Of a stretch of DNA of 33,664 nt, positions 15,955-23,466 are shown piece by piece. The position numbers and the translations under genes were made by a program. Position 1 is the first letter of the stretch. Every line of letters starts with the position of its first letter. The DNA is from Chitinophagaceae bacterium UBA7600 (lineage in GTDB: Bacteria; Bacteroidota; Bacteroidia; Chitinophagales; Chitinophagaceae): assembly GCA_002478885.1 (NCBI GenBank), contig DLKC01000050.1:1-33664 (forward strand), written 5' to 3'. The notes beneath the pieces are model-generated. The model was not told the DNA's origin. It made no database searches and saw only the letters and a list, made by a program, of their open reading frames with translations.

Positions 15955-16027
15955 GGTGACGTAGCTCAGTTGGTAGAGCAAAGGACTGAAAATCCTTGTG
16001 TCGCCGGTTCGATCCCGGCCCACACCA
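15955..16027 (+). tRNA. tRNA-Phe (GAA) with mismatched acceptor stem
   Basis: Cloverleaf: acceptor GGTGACG (15955-15961), D stem GCTC/GAGC, anticodon stem AAGGA/TCCTT with loop CTGAAAA (anticodon GAA, 15988-15990), variable loop GTGTC, T stem GCCGG/CCGGC around TTCGATC, 3' acceptor CCACACC (16020-16026), discriminator A. CCA is not encoded (CAA follows). In the acceptor stem pairs 5-68 (A/A) and 6-67 (C/C) do not form, while all other stems are perfect. A perfect partner would be CGTCACC for the 5' arm, or GGTGTGG for the 3' arm. Base composition and the repeat landscape change at this gene. Confidence 0.9.
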
Positions 16028-16032
16028 CAATG

Positions 16033-16064
16033 CAACCTCGTCAATTTGGCGGGGTTGTTTCTTT
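16033..16064 (+). terminator. Hairpin terminator after tRNA-Phe
   Basis: CAACCTCGTC (16033-16042) pairs over ten positions (three of them G-T) with GGCGGGGTTG (16048-16057) around AATTT, followed by TTTCTTT. It begins six bases after the tRNA, as expected for a tRNA terminator. The short T-tract makes it moderate in strength. Confidence 0.6.
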
Positions 16065-16086
16065 ATGGTCATATTCAAAGTGGAAT

Positions 16087-17004
16087 TTATAATTCCTTCA
16101 GTAGATCTAAAAAGCGGTTGTTTAATTCCTTTATATATTTTTTTGACGATGAGTCTGGTATATATGCTGCCTTCCTGGAAATGCTATTATTCAAAACACC
16201 CCTCGCCATCAATAATTCTTTCTCCGCATAATGAAACAACTCCATATTCTGCAGCGAGAAAAATATTTGTGGCATAACTCTCTCAAACAGAGAAAAAGCT
16301 TTAGCTGCTTCGCCATTTCTCCTTAGCAAAAATACTTTTTGCAAAACGTCTGCAACAGCAAGTCCGGGCATTACGCCGGCTATACCAACCGGAACCAGCT
16401 CCAGCATGTACAAGCCGCCCCACCCTTCGAACAAGCCGACTTTACCTTCGGTAACTTTTATAATTTCCTCAAACTTCGGGGCACATAAAGGTTCCTCTAA
16501 TTTTACGTATCTAAAATTGGGATGAGTGTCATGTAAACGCTTAATAAAAGCAGCACTGATCGATGCGCCTCCCGGATTAAAATCCTGGATTAGAACCGGT
16601 GTATCGCCCACCGATTGAACAAACTCCGACATATATTCCATCAAAGCATTTTCCGGCAGGCCAAAAATGCGCGGTACAGCAATTGATATAATGTCTGCGC
16701 CACTTTTTATATTTTCTTGGGCCAGCCTTTTGGCTGATTTCAAAGAGGGGTGATTTGATTGTGCGATAATCTTAATTCTGCCTGCCGCGTGCTTAACCGC
16801 AACGCTCACTACCCGCAACCTTTCATCATCAGTGAGTTTATAAAACTCACTGGCATAGGCTGGCAAACATGCCGCCTCTATGCCGCAGGAGCAAGCAAAA
16901 TCAATTAAATCTCTTAATGCATACTCATCAATTTCTTCATTTTCTGTGAATGGAGTTGGTATAATTGGCACCACTCCCTCTAAAGCTTTTTCTGGTACTG
17001 TCAT
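16087..17004 (-). CDS. DapA/NanA-superfamily aldolase-lyase lacking the catalytic Tyr
   Basis: The 305-residue TIM-barrel protein begins GVVPIIPTPFTENEEIDEYAL, the standard start of dihydrodipicolinate synthase/N-acetylneuraminate lyase proteins. The Schiff-base lysine is present (YVKLEEP, Lys168). The family's YNxP motif, whose Tyr relays protons, reads DFNPGG with Phe142, and the GTTGE loop that holds the keto-acid carboxylate reads AYASE (49-53). It therefore is unlikely to be true DapA; a sugar-acid lyase/dehydratase or a divergent activity is more likely. It is the first gene right of tRNA-Phe and diverges from the secreted Asp-box protein across a repeat-bearing gap. Confidence 0.85.
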   Translation of the reverse strand: MTVPEKALEGVVPIIPTPFTENEEIDEYALRDLIDFACSCGIEAACLPAYASEFYKLTDDERLRVVSVAVKHAAGRIKIIAQSNHPSLKSAKRLAQENIKSGADIISIAVPRIFGLPENALMEYMSEFVQSVGDTPVLIQDFNPGGASISAAFIKRLHDTHPNFRYVKLEEPLCAPKFEEIIKVTEGKVGLFEGWGGLYMLELVPVGIAGVMPGLAVADVLQKVFLLRRNGEAAKAFSLFERVMPQIFFSLQNMELFHYAEKELLMARGVLNNSISRKAAYIPDSSSKKYIKELNNRFLDLLKEL

Positions 17005-17057
17005 AGTTTATGTTTATCCGGCACAATATGGTTACAAGATATATTTTTTTTGGTTAC

Positions 17058-17235
17058 AGGCTTTTTGTTCTTCCGGCATCGGCTATTGCCACGCTCGGTT
17101 TGTGGTTCCACTTTTATGGCAGCAGTTAAGGCATCTATAGCGACAACCTTTTTTAGAAATATGCCTGTCGAAGAAAGCTTTGCTGTACAAGAGTGCGACG
17201 CAACGAGTGATGCAAGGAATACTTAAGCCGGGATC
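17058..17235. repeat. Palindromic intergenic repeat, copy A
   Basis: The left arm GGCTTTTTGTTC (17059-17070) then GCATCGGC (17076-17083) follows a T-run. The right arm carries GTGCGACGCAAC (17193-17204) and ends GCCGGGA (17227-17233). The arms are degenerate inverted copies of one another and match copies B-F in the other gaps of the right half. It fills most of the 279-base gap between the divergent lyase and Asp-box genes; I see no other gene there. Confidence 0.65.
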
Positions 17236-17283
17236 CTGAAATGTATTAGTTTTATTATATCTTTTGGTTGCATAAAAAAGGCC

Positions 17284-18606
17284 ATGATGAATAAAAAATA
17301 TATTTTGCTATTGCTTGCTGTATGCTTGATGAGTTTTGTTGGGATATTTTCTTTTAAAGACATAAAGTCGCACGACGATTTTAAAGCAACACCAAGAGCA
17401 ATTTTAATTCCTTCGGAAAAATTTTATTTCAATTCTTTTGTTGATTGTAACATGGCCGAAGCCTGGATTGGCGATACTTTTCGCATATTCCCAGGCAAGT
17501 ATGGTGAAGACCCTTTATGGGGCAATGCGCGTGACCTGAAATTTGCCGATGGTAAAAATGCAGATGAAGCATTTTTAAGTAAGGCCAATGCTTTTATAGA
17601 ACCTCAAATGCCGGCAAATGTTGCACCGCAAGCTGATGGACTTCACGGCGCTGTTTGGTTTGAAACGGTTTACCAGGACAAAAAAGATAAAAGCGGAAAA
17701 ACGCTGTATGCAGTGTATCATAATGAGAATTATCCACAAACCTTTCCGTACAATGCGCGAAGTGGAAAAGGATATATTGATAAAGATTGGCCCCAGGGTT
17801 TAACAGGCGCAAAAACGCCGGCAGCAGTTTGCAGAATTGGAATTATGAAATCAGCAGATGGCGGAAGAAGCTGGAGCAACAACGGCATCTTTATAGAAGA
17901 CAACCAACAGCGAATGATCTTGAAACCGCATAACACCTCGGTAACATTTGCGGGTGGTGTGGGCGACCCTTCTGCAGTTGCTTCGGGCGATTACCTGTAT
18001 TTGTTTTATGGTGAATATGGATATCCAGGTGTTTACGATGCTTCAACCTACGATCCTGTTTTGGAATACAATGGTCAATGTATAAGTATTGCCAAGATAA
18101 AGTTGACGGATCTTGATAAGCCACAAGGCAGGGCAAAGCGCTGGGATGGTAAGGCTTTCAATGTACCGTACGATGGTATTGGCACACCGGTAAAATCTTT
18201 GCAAATACCCCCGGATGAGGGCGGCGGAGCAGCGTCTGCGCCGTCATCAAAATTTCATTGGGGGCCTTCAGTAAGTTGGAATACTTACCTGCAATGCTGG
18301 GTTATGCTTATGGCAAAATCAGAGGGTACTTCGTGGAACGGCGGGAGCATATACATATCGTTCAATCAAAACGCCGACCTTGCGCAGGGAGATGCATCTC
18401 AGCAATGGAGCAAACCGAAAATGCTCATCAACAAAACAGGGCATATTATCTGGTATCCATCTCTGCAGCCGGTTAATGCTGAAAATGATATTAAAGAAAA
18501 ATACACCTGTTTAAGAACCGGCCAGCTTACAAGATTGTTCTTCAAAGACCAGCACAATGATTCCAGTGAATATATTTCTGAATATATGCTGCGGTTTGAA
18601 AAGTAA
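17284..18606 (+). CDS. Secreted Asp-box protein, probable beta-propeller (GH-like)
   Basis: The 440-residue protein has an N-terminal signal peptide (KKYILLLLAVCLMSFVGIFS), so it is exported. SADGGRSW (190-197) is an Asp-box as found in sialidase-type and other beta-propeller enzymes. Segments such as GDPSAVASGDYLYLFYGEYG, FHWGPSVSWNTYLQCWVMLM and WYPSLQPV look like propeller blades, similar to GH43/GH117-like secreted proteins. Catalytic acids cannot be assigned. It could be a glycosidase or a glycan-binding protein. It is the most likely degradative enzyme in this half. The ATG at 17284 is followed by a second in-frame ATG at 17287; an AAAAAAGG lies just before them. It converges on the kinase gene. 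Confidence 0.65.
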   Translation: MMNKKYILLLLAVCLMSFVGIFSFKDIKSHDDFKATPRAILIPSEKFYFNSFVDCNMAEAWIGDTFRIFPGKYGEDPLWGNARDLKFADGKNADEAFLSKANAFIEPQMPANVAPQADGLHGAVWFETVYQDKKDKSGKTLYAVYHNENYPQTFPYNARSGKGYIDKDWPQGLTGAKTPAAVCRIGIMKSADGGRSWSNNGIFIEDNQQRMILKPHNTSVTFAGGVGDPSAVASGDYLYLFYGEYGYPGVYDASTYDPVLEYNGQCISIAKIKLTDLDKPQGRAKRWDGKAFNVPYDGIGTPVKSLQIPPDEGGGAASAPSSKFHWGPSVSWNTYLQCWVMLMAKSEGTSWNGGSIYISFNQNADLAQGDASQQWSKPKMLINKTGHIIWYPSLQPVNAENDIKEKYTCLRTGQLTRLFFKDQHNDSSEYISEYMLRFEK

Positions 18607-18651
18607 AAGGGACTAGCCGTGTAAGTGGTAATACAAAATGAAAAATGGTAA

Positions 18652-19719
18652 TTATGCAGAACCTGTAAATGCAGCCACCCGATTGTCTAATTCTTCTTCT
18701 TTTTCCAGGAGGGCTTTCAGCAGTTTAAGTTGGTTTGCGGCTCTGTTAAAATTGTGCAGGTCATATTTTGCCCCGTAATAGATGTCGTTGTTCAAATAAT
18801 CAGAGAGAAAACGAAGGGCCTGCATGTAGATAATAAACTTGCCTGCATAAACGATATGTTTCTTTTCAATAGCTGTTAACTCATCCTGCATTTCAGACAA
18901 ATAGCCCTTTACAATAGCATCAAAGAAATTATCTCGGATGCAAACTTTGTTAAAGTCTGTTTCTTCTTCACCGGCCGGCGATAGATAAGTCCGCATCATA
19001 TCGCCCACATCACTAATGAAATATCCCGGCATCACGGTGTCAAGATCGATAACACAAAGGCCGTTATTGTCGTTATCAAAAAGCACGTTGCTTATTTTGG
19101 TGTCGTGGTGTGTTACCCGCATTTTAAATTCAGGATTCTTTAGTATTTCAACATAAGTATCTGCTATGTTGCTATATGCTTTTGATTCTTCTATCAATGC
19201 CTTCGCAAATGCAAGGCGCTCCCTGTTGCCATTCAATAGGGCACGGTTGAATTGGTCATACCGCAGGGAAAGATTATGGAAGTCGGGTAGGGTAATCTTC
19301 AACTTGGTAATGTCAAGACCGGAAAGCAGCCTGGTAAATTTTCCAAATTGTTTGGCTGCTTCAAAAGCAATCTCCGGTTCATCTGCAACTGTGTAAGAGT
19401 GCGACCCCGCTACAAATTCAAACAGCCTGAAATAGCCGTCCTTCTCAAATTTTATCAGGCTATCGCTGTCTGGATTTTCAACCGGTACCGTAAAATAATA
19501 ATTTGGGTAATGCAGTTTAAGGTAGTCTGCTATCAATCGTATGTTGTCATCAATCGCTTCGGGGTTTCTAAACACCAGGTTGTTGATCCTTTGTAAAATA
19601 TATTTTTTTGCTTCGTGATCAAAAAGCCATGTGTGATTAATCAGCCCGCTGCCAAAAGGCTCAGGCTGTATTTTTTCGCCAGGCAATCCAAATGCATCAA
19701 GTACTGCGGAAATAGACAT
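18652..19719 (-). CDS. NahK-like sugar 1-kinase (APH-fold phosphotransferase)
   Basis: The 355-residue protein has a protein-kinase-like APH fold: FGSGLINHTWLF (nucleotide loop), KKYILQRIN (ATP-binding Lys), the catalytic loop THHDTKISNVLF with Asp206 and Asn211, and the metal-binding VIDLDTVMPG (Asp225/Asp227). The IDLDTVMPG and GDMMRTYLSP strings are characteristic of N-acetylhexosamine 1-kinases and their Bacteroidota relatives rather than drug-resistance kinases. It probably phosphorylates a (amino)sugar in the cytoplasm. A perfect LacI-type palindrome lies 67 bases upstream, so it is likely controlled by the LacI protein encoded just before it on the same strand. The exact sugar is not readable. 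Confidence 0.85.
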   Translation of the reverse strand: MSISAVLDAFGLPGEKIQPEPFGSGLINHTWLFDHEAKKYILQRINNLVFRNPEAIDDNIRLIADYLKLHYPNYYFTVPVENPDSDSLIKFEKDGYFRLFEFVAGSHSYTVADEPEIAFEAAKQFGKFTRLLSGLDITKLKITLPDFHNLSLRYDQFNRALLNGNRERLAFAKALIEESKAYSNIADTYVEILKNPEFKMRVTHHDTKISNVLFDNDNNGLCVIDLDTVMPGYFISDVGDMMRTYLSPAGEEETDFNKVCIRDNFFDAIVKGYLSEMQDELTAIEKKHIVYAGKFIIYMQALRFLSDYLNNDIYYGAKYDLHNFNRAANQLKLLKALLEKEEELDNRVAAFTGSA

Positions 19720-19785
19720 TGGCAGAGAGTGTTAGGCTTATGTGTCGCTCTTCAAACTTAAATATCAATTATAAACCGTAAACAA

Positions 19786-19797
19786 GCAAACGTTTGC
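19786..19797. promoter_or_regulatory. LacI-type operator, site 1 (before the kinase)
   Basis: GCAAACGTTTGC is a perfect 12-base palindrome with a central CG, the classic shape of LacI-family operators. It is in the gap between the lacI-type gene and the kinase, 67 bases upstream of the kinase start. Similar sites lie at 21008 and 25007. Confidence 0.65.
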
Positions 19798-19813
19798 ACG
19801 ATTATTTGTTTGT

Positions 19814-20839
19814 CTATTGTTGGTTATATATGATCAATTGAGAGTCGAGGATTATTTTATAGTAACCCGGGTTTGTTTCAGATTCATCGTTCTTTTTCAA
19901 AAGTTCTAAAAGCATTTCTGTTGCTTTTTGGCCCTGTATATAAGGAAATTGTTCAACCGATGCCATTGGGGAATACCGCAGGTATTTGGCAAAAGGGAAA
20001 TTGGCATAGCTTACAAAACAAATGTCTTTGTTAACCTTCACTTTTTGTTCCTGGGCATAATGCATTGCATCAAGCGCAACATAATCGTTGAATGCAACGA
20101 TTGATGTTACCCTTCTTTTGTTTACCAGCAATTTTTTTGTTGCCTCGTAATTACCTTCTGTTGTGAGATCTGAATTTGCCACCAGCGACGGATCATATTT
20201 TAAACGGTTTTTGTCAAGGGCCTTTCGGTATCCATCTAAACGTTCGGCGCTGGAGAATAATTTTTCAGGGCCATTCAGCAAACCGATAACCCTATGCCCC
20301 TTTTTGTGCAAATAATTAACCGCCTGTATGGTGCCGGAAACCATGTTGCAAGCCACATAATGTATATCGGGCATATTAGGTATCCGGTCAAAATACACGA
20401 TCGGAATATTTGCATTCTTTAATACTTCAAAATGGGCGTATGAAGAAGTGTTTTTCGAAATAGAAACAATCAACCCATCTACACGATGCTTCTTCATCGA
20501 TTCGAGTAATTGTTGTTCCTTTTCCATTTCATCGTGCGATTGGCCAATAAGCACCGTGTAACTGTTTTTGTGCGCCGTATCTTCAATTCCGCTGATCGCA
20601 TCAGAAAAAAAACTTTCCGATAAGTGTGGAAGTATAACGCCAATAGTAAAAGTCTTTCGCTGTTGAAAAAAAATGGCCGTTTGGTTGGGCTCATAATTCA
20701 TTTCCTTGGCAAGCTGCTGCACCCTTAGCCTTGTGCGCAAACCAATGCTCGGGTGATCGTGCAAGGCACGGGAAACAGACGAAACCGATATGTTCAGCTT
20801 CTTCGCAATTTCTTTTATGGTTGGCTGTTTCTGTGTCAT
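19814..20839 (-). CDS. LacI-family transcriptional repressor
   Basis: The 341-residue protein starts MTQKQPTIKEIAKKLNISV. The HTH (TIKEIAKKLNISVSSVSRALHDHPSIG) and hinge helix (RVQQLAKEMNYEPN) are typical of LacI/GalR, followed by a periplasmic-binding-like sensor from TFTIGVILPHLSESFFSDAISG. The frame can be extended to 20932, but that extension reads through repeat copy B (the KSATQQQ codons are the repeat's GTGCGACGCAACAGC) and lacks conservation; the ATG at 20837-20839 places the HTH normally. Ligand is unknown, probably a sugar. Three CG-centred palindromes nearby are its likely operators, including one in its own upstream region. Confidence 0.95.
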   Translation of the reverse strand: MTQKQPTIKEIAKKLNISVSSVSRALHDHPSIGLRTRLRVQQLAKEMNYEPNQTAIFFQQRKTFTIGVILPHLSESFFSDAISGIEDTAHKNSYTVLIGQSHDEMEKEQQLLESMKKHRVDGLIVSISKNTSSYAHFEVLKNANIPIVYFDRIPNMPDIHYVACNMVSGTIQAVNYLHKKGHRVIGLLNGPEKLFSSAERLDGYRKALDKNRLKYDPSLVANSDLTTEGNYEATKKLLVNKRRVTSIVAFNDYVALDAMHYAQEQKVKVNKDICFVSYANFPFAKYLRYSPMASVEQFPYIQGQKATEMLLELLKKNDESETNPGYYKIILDSQLIIYNQQ

Positions 20840-20879
20840 AAAACCAAACAGATATTTTTTTGAACTCAACGTCAGCACA

Positions 20880-20917
20880 AACTTCAACTGCTGTTGCGTC
20901 GCACTCTTGTACTGCGG
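20880..20917. repeat. Palindromic intergenic repeat, copy B (one arm)
   Basis: CTGTTGCGTCGCACTCTTGTACT (core GTTGCGTCGCAC at 20893-20904) matches the arm of copy D almost base for base. No second arm is seen beside it; the nearest is copy C, 300 bases away. It lies 40-80 bases upstream of the lacI-type start, in its leader or promoter. Confidence 0.6.
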
Positions 20918-21007
20918 AAAAAAACTTGTCAAAAAGCGGCGATCGATACTCTACGTTTTTATTCAGCTGCCACGATATTAATACTATTCTTAAAATGAAA
21001 AATTACG

Positions 21008-21017
21008 CAATCGATTG
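21008..21017. promoter_or_regulatory. LacI-type operator, site 3 (lacI/PhyH gap)
   Basis: CAATCGATTG is a perfect ten-base palindrome with a central CG. With flanks it reads ACGCAATCGATTGAT, differing from site 2 (ACGCAAACGTTTGAT) only at two symmetric positions. It lies between the divergent lacI-type and PhyH genes and could give autoregulation plus control of the PhyH-permease pair. The gap from 20840 to 21285 holds this site and repeat copies B and C, and no gene that I see. Confidence 0.5.
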
Positions 21018-21129
21018 ATTGTATAAAGATGTCTCAAAGTTTCCGGTTTTGTTTTATTTATACAGATAAAATTATTTGTGACCGCATTAATAAATGTGCG
21101 GTTATGTATTAATCGTATCTTTTCAAAGT

Positions 21130-21242
21130 TCGGTCGTGTTCATTTGTAATGCATCGTGCGGAAAGACGATTGCAAAACAGCGAACAAGGCGTTGAAGGGT
21201 GCGACCCAACAAAAGCATCATACATAGTTAAATGCCGGGATC
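21130..21242. repeat. Palindromic intergenic repeat, copy C
   Basis: GCATCG (21151-21156) opens a degenerate left arm; the right arm GTGCGACCCAACAAAAGC (from 21199) runs to AAATGCCGGGATC (from 21230). The middle AACAAGGCGTTGAAGG resembles copy E (AACAAAGCGCTGAAG), so the interior is homologous as well as the arms. The element separates operator site 3 from the PhyH start, only 44 bases upstream of that ATG. Confidence 0.65.
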
Positions 21243-21285
21243 TATAAAAACTACCAGCAATAGTTGAAATTCAGCTGTAAGCGAT

Positions 21286-22065
21286 ATGCGAGACAATTTT
21301 ATTATTACCGATGATCAGGTTAGATTTTTCAACGCGAATGGCTATCTCGTTGTAGAAGATGTTATCAATGAAGAGGAAGTAAAAGCTTACATAAAAATCT
21401 ATGATGAGTTTCTTGATGGAACTATTGACAGCGGAAAAAACAGGGCTGACTTGGGCGAAGGGCTTGGCAATAGCAAACAGGCCGAAAACATAACACAAAT
21501 AATGTGGCCAAGCGATTTTGTTCCTGATTTTTTTTCGATGCCTTACCACCAGAAAGCGTTAGCAGTGGCAAAGCAGTTGATGGGCAACGATATTGAAATG
21601 GATTTTGATATGCTTATTAATAAGGCGCCATTCAGTAATACTCCAACGCCCTGGCATCAAGACGCGGCGTATTGGATAAATATGCCCGATAAGCGGGCTG
21701 CTAGCTGTTGGCTCTCGTTAGACAGTGCCACAAAAGATAATGGTTGCATGTGGTATGTGCCTGGGTCGCATATGAAAGAATTACGGCCGCACAGGTTTGC
21801 AGGGAAAGAAGGGGGCGCATTGCAATGTGATGGAACGGAGGCGGAAGGCGTTTTTGTTGAATTGAAGGCCGGTTCATGTGTATTGCACCATGGTGCTACA
21901 CTGCATTACAGCAGAGGTAATTCAACTGCGTTAAACCGTCGTGCATTTATTGTAAATTTTCGCCCTAAGTCTATGATCGATCTTGAACGGTCGCAGGGTT
22001 TTGACCATGGCCGTGATGGAAATGCCGCTGATAGAAAAGTTAGAAATGAAACATCTAAAAAATAG
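21286..22065 (+). CDS. PhyH-family Fe(II)/2-oxoglutarate dioxygenase
   Basis: The 259-residue protein follows the phytanoyl-CoA dioxygenase pattern: N-terminal FFNANGYLVVEDVINEEEV, metal-binding WHQDAAYW (His124, Asp126), WLSLDSATKDNGCMWYVPGSH, and a distal LHHGATLHYSRGNS with His207 as probable third iron ligand, then RRAFIVNFRP with an Arg that would bind 2-oxoglutarate. It should hydroxylate a small molecule in the cytoplasm; bacterial PhyH proteins act on many substrates and this one is not recognisable. It is four bases upstream of the permease gene, suggesting that it acts on the imported compound. Confidence 0.9.
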   Translation: MRDNFIITDDQVRFFNANGYLVVEDVINEEEVKAYIKIYDEFLDGTIDSGKNRADLGEGLGNSKQAENITQIMWPSDFVPDFFSMPYHQKALAVAKQLMGNDIEMDFDMLINKAPFSNTPTPWHQDAAYWINMPDKRAASCWLSLDSATKDNGCMWYVPGSHMKELRPHRFAGKEGGALQCDGTEAEGVFVELKAGSCVLHHGATLHYSRGNSTALNRRAFIVNFRPKSMIDLERSQGFDHGRDGNAADRKVRNETSKK

Positions 22066-22069
22066 CGTT

Positions 22070-23365
22070 ATGTCAATATCGAATCCTGCAGCACCTGTAA
22101 AAAATAATTACAAAGCCATTTTTGTAATTGGGGTATTATTTTTTGTCTTTGGCTTTGTTACATGGATTAATTCCATACTCATTCCTTATTTTAAACTTAC
22201 CTGTAATCTTTCTACAAAGCAATCAATGTTGGTTGCTTTCGCCTTTTATATTTCCTACTTTGTAATGGCTTTGCCAGCCGCTGCAATTTTAAAGAGAACT
22301 GGCTTAAAGAACGGAATGATGCTCGGGCTTTTTGTAATGGCAGTTGGCGCGCTGGTTTTTATACCAGCTGCGATCAACAGGACATATGAGATTTTTCTTG
22401 CTGGTCTTTTTATCCAGGCCACAGGATTAACGATTTTACAAACAGCGTCAAATCCCTATATAACTATTCTTGGGCCCATAGAAAGTGCGGCAAGCCGCAT
22501 TAGTATTATGGGTATCTGTAACAAAGCAGCAGGCGCAATAGCACCGTTGATACTAATTAATGCCATTACAAAAAACCCGGAAGAAATCGACCTTGTTCAA
22601 AAGCAACTACCCACTTTGTCTGCGGACGGTCAGGCCTTGTTGCTGAACGAACTTTCCTCGAGGCTGATTGTCCCCTATATTATAATGGCCATTGTGTTGA
22701 TTGGCCTTGGTTTAATGATCAGACTGGCGCACTTGCCTGATATTTCGCAGGAAGAAAAGCCCGACGCAGACAACGGTATTAAAATTGTCAAAAACAATAT
22801 CCTTCAATTTCCTCACTTGATTTTGGGCGCTATAACCATCTATTGTGCTGTAAGCGTTGAAGTGATCGCCGTCGATTCAATAATCGGTTACGCCCAGTAT
22901 AAAGGATATAATTTTAGCGACGCAAAATTTTTCGCTTCCTATACGTTAATATTTATGATACTGAGCTATGCCGTCGGTGTTTTTGCAATTCCAAAAATTA
23001 TCAGGCAAAGGAAAGCCCTGCAGCTATGCGGGGCAGCAGGGTTCCTGTTAACGCTCCTTGCAATTTTTATTTCGGGAAACACTTCTGTCTGGTGCATCGC
23101 AATGCTGGGCTTGTTTAATGCAATGCTTTGGCCAAATATCTGGCCCCTGGCCTTAGATGGATTAGGAAAGTTCACGAGCCGCGGATCAGCGTTATTGATT
23201 ATGGGCATCATTGGTGGCGCGTTAACCCCTTTGATTTATGGATATTTCAGCGACAAGTCAAACCATCAGCTGGCTTACTGGGTACTGTTACCATGCTATT
23301 TATTCATTCTTTACTATTCCACTTTCGGGTATAAAGCCGGAAAGCAATCTCTAAGCGAAGAGTGA
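22070..23365 (+). CDS. FucP-like MFS sugar permease
   Basis: The 431-residue protein has about 12 membrane helices. FGFVTWINSILIPYFKLTCNLS and FIQATGLTILQTASNPYITILGP are FucP/GluP/NagP-type signatures. Two acidic residues known to matter in E. coli FucP (Asp in NDIL, Glu in LETAANP) read Ser (NSIL) and Gln (LQTASNP) here, so proton coupling or substrate may differ. Start: the frame is open from 21983 in the PhyH gene, but the ATG at 22070 lies four bases after its TAG and gives the usual short cytoplasmic N-terminus (MSISNPAAPVKNNYKAIF). It is co-transcribed with PhyH. Substrate unknown. Confidence 0.9.
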   Translation: MSISNPAAPVKNNYKAIFVIGVLFFVFGFVTWINSILIPYFKLTCNLSTKQSMLVAFAFYISYFVMALPAAAILKRTGLKNGMMLGLFVMAVGALVFIPAAINRTYEIFLAGLFIQATGLTILQTASNPYITILGPIESAASRISIMGICNKAAGAIAPLILINAITKNPEEIDLVQKQLPTLSADGQALLLNELSSRLIVPYIIMAIVLIGLGLMIRLAHLPDISQEEKPDADNGIKIVKNNILQFPHLILGAITIYCAVSVEVIAVDSIIGYAQYKGYNFSDAKFFASYTLIFMILSYAVGVFAIPKIIRQRKALQLCGAAGFLLTLLAIFISGNTSVWCIAMLGLFNAMLWPNIWPLALDGLGKFTSRGSALLIMGIIGGALTPLIYGYFSDKSNHQLAYWVLLPCYLFILYYSTFGYKAGKQSLSEE

Positions 23366-23383
23366 TTGTAAAGAAAAATTTTT

Positions 23384-23455
23384 TGGCCGAGCACCTGTAT
23401 TTCATGGCATCGGCTGTTGCGTCGCACACTTGTACTAATGCTGTATCAGGAACAG
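23384..23455. repeat. Palindromic intergenic repeat, copy D (half element)
   Basis: After a T6 run, GGCCGAGC ... GCATCGGCTGTTGCGTCGCACACTTGTACT (core GTTGCGTCGCAC at 23416-23427) is the cleanest left arm in the window. The right arm is missing or cut off near the convergent ROK stop at 23467. It fills the gap between the permease and ROK genes. Confidence 0.65.
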
Positions 23456-23466
23456 GTTAAAATAGT

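Noticed and set aside
15835..16044. Minus-strand frame of 69 residues containing GVGRDRTGDTRIFSPLLYQ
   Set aside because: It is the antisense of the tRNA-Phe gene; this peptide is a well-known false product of tRNA antisense frames.
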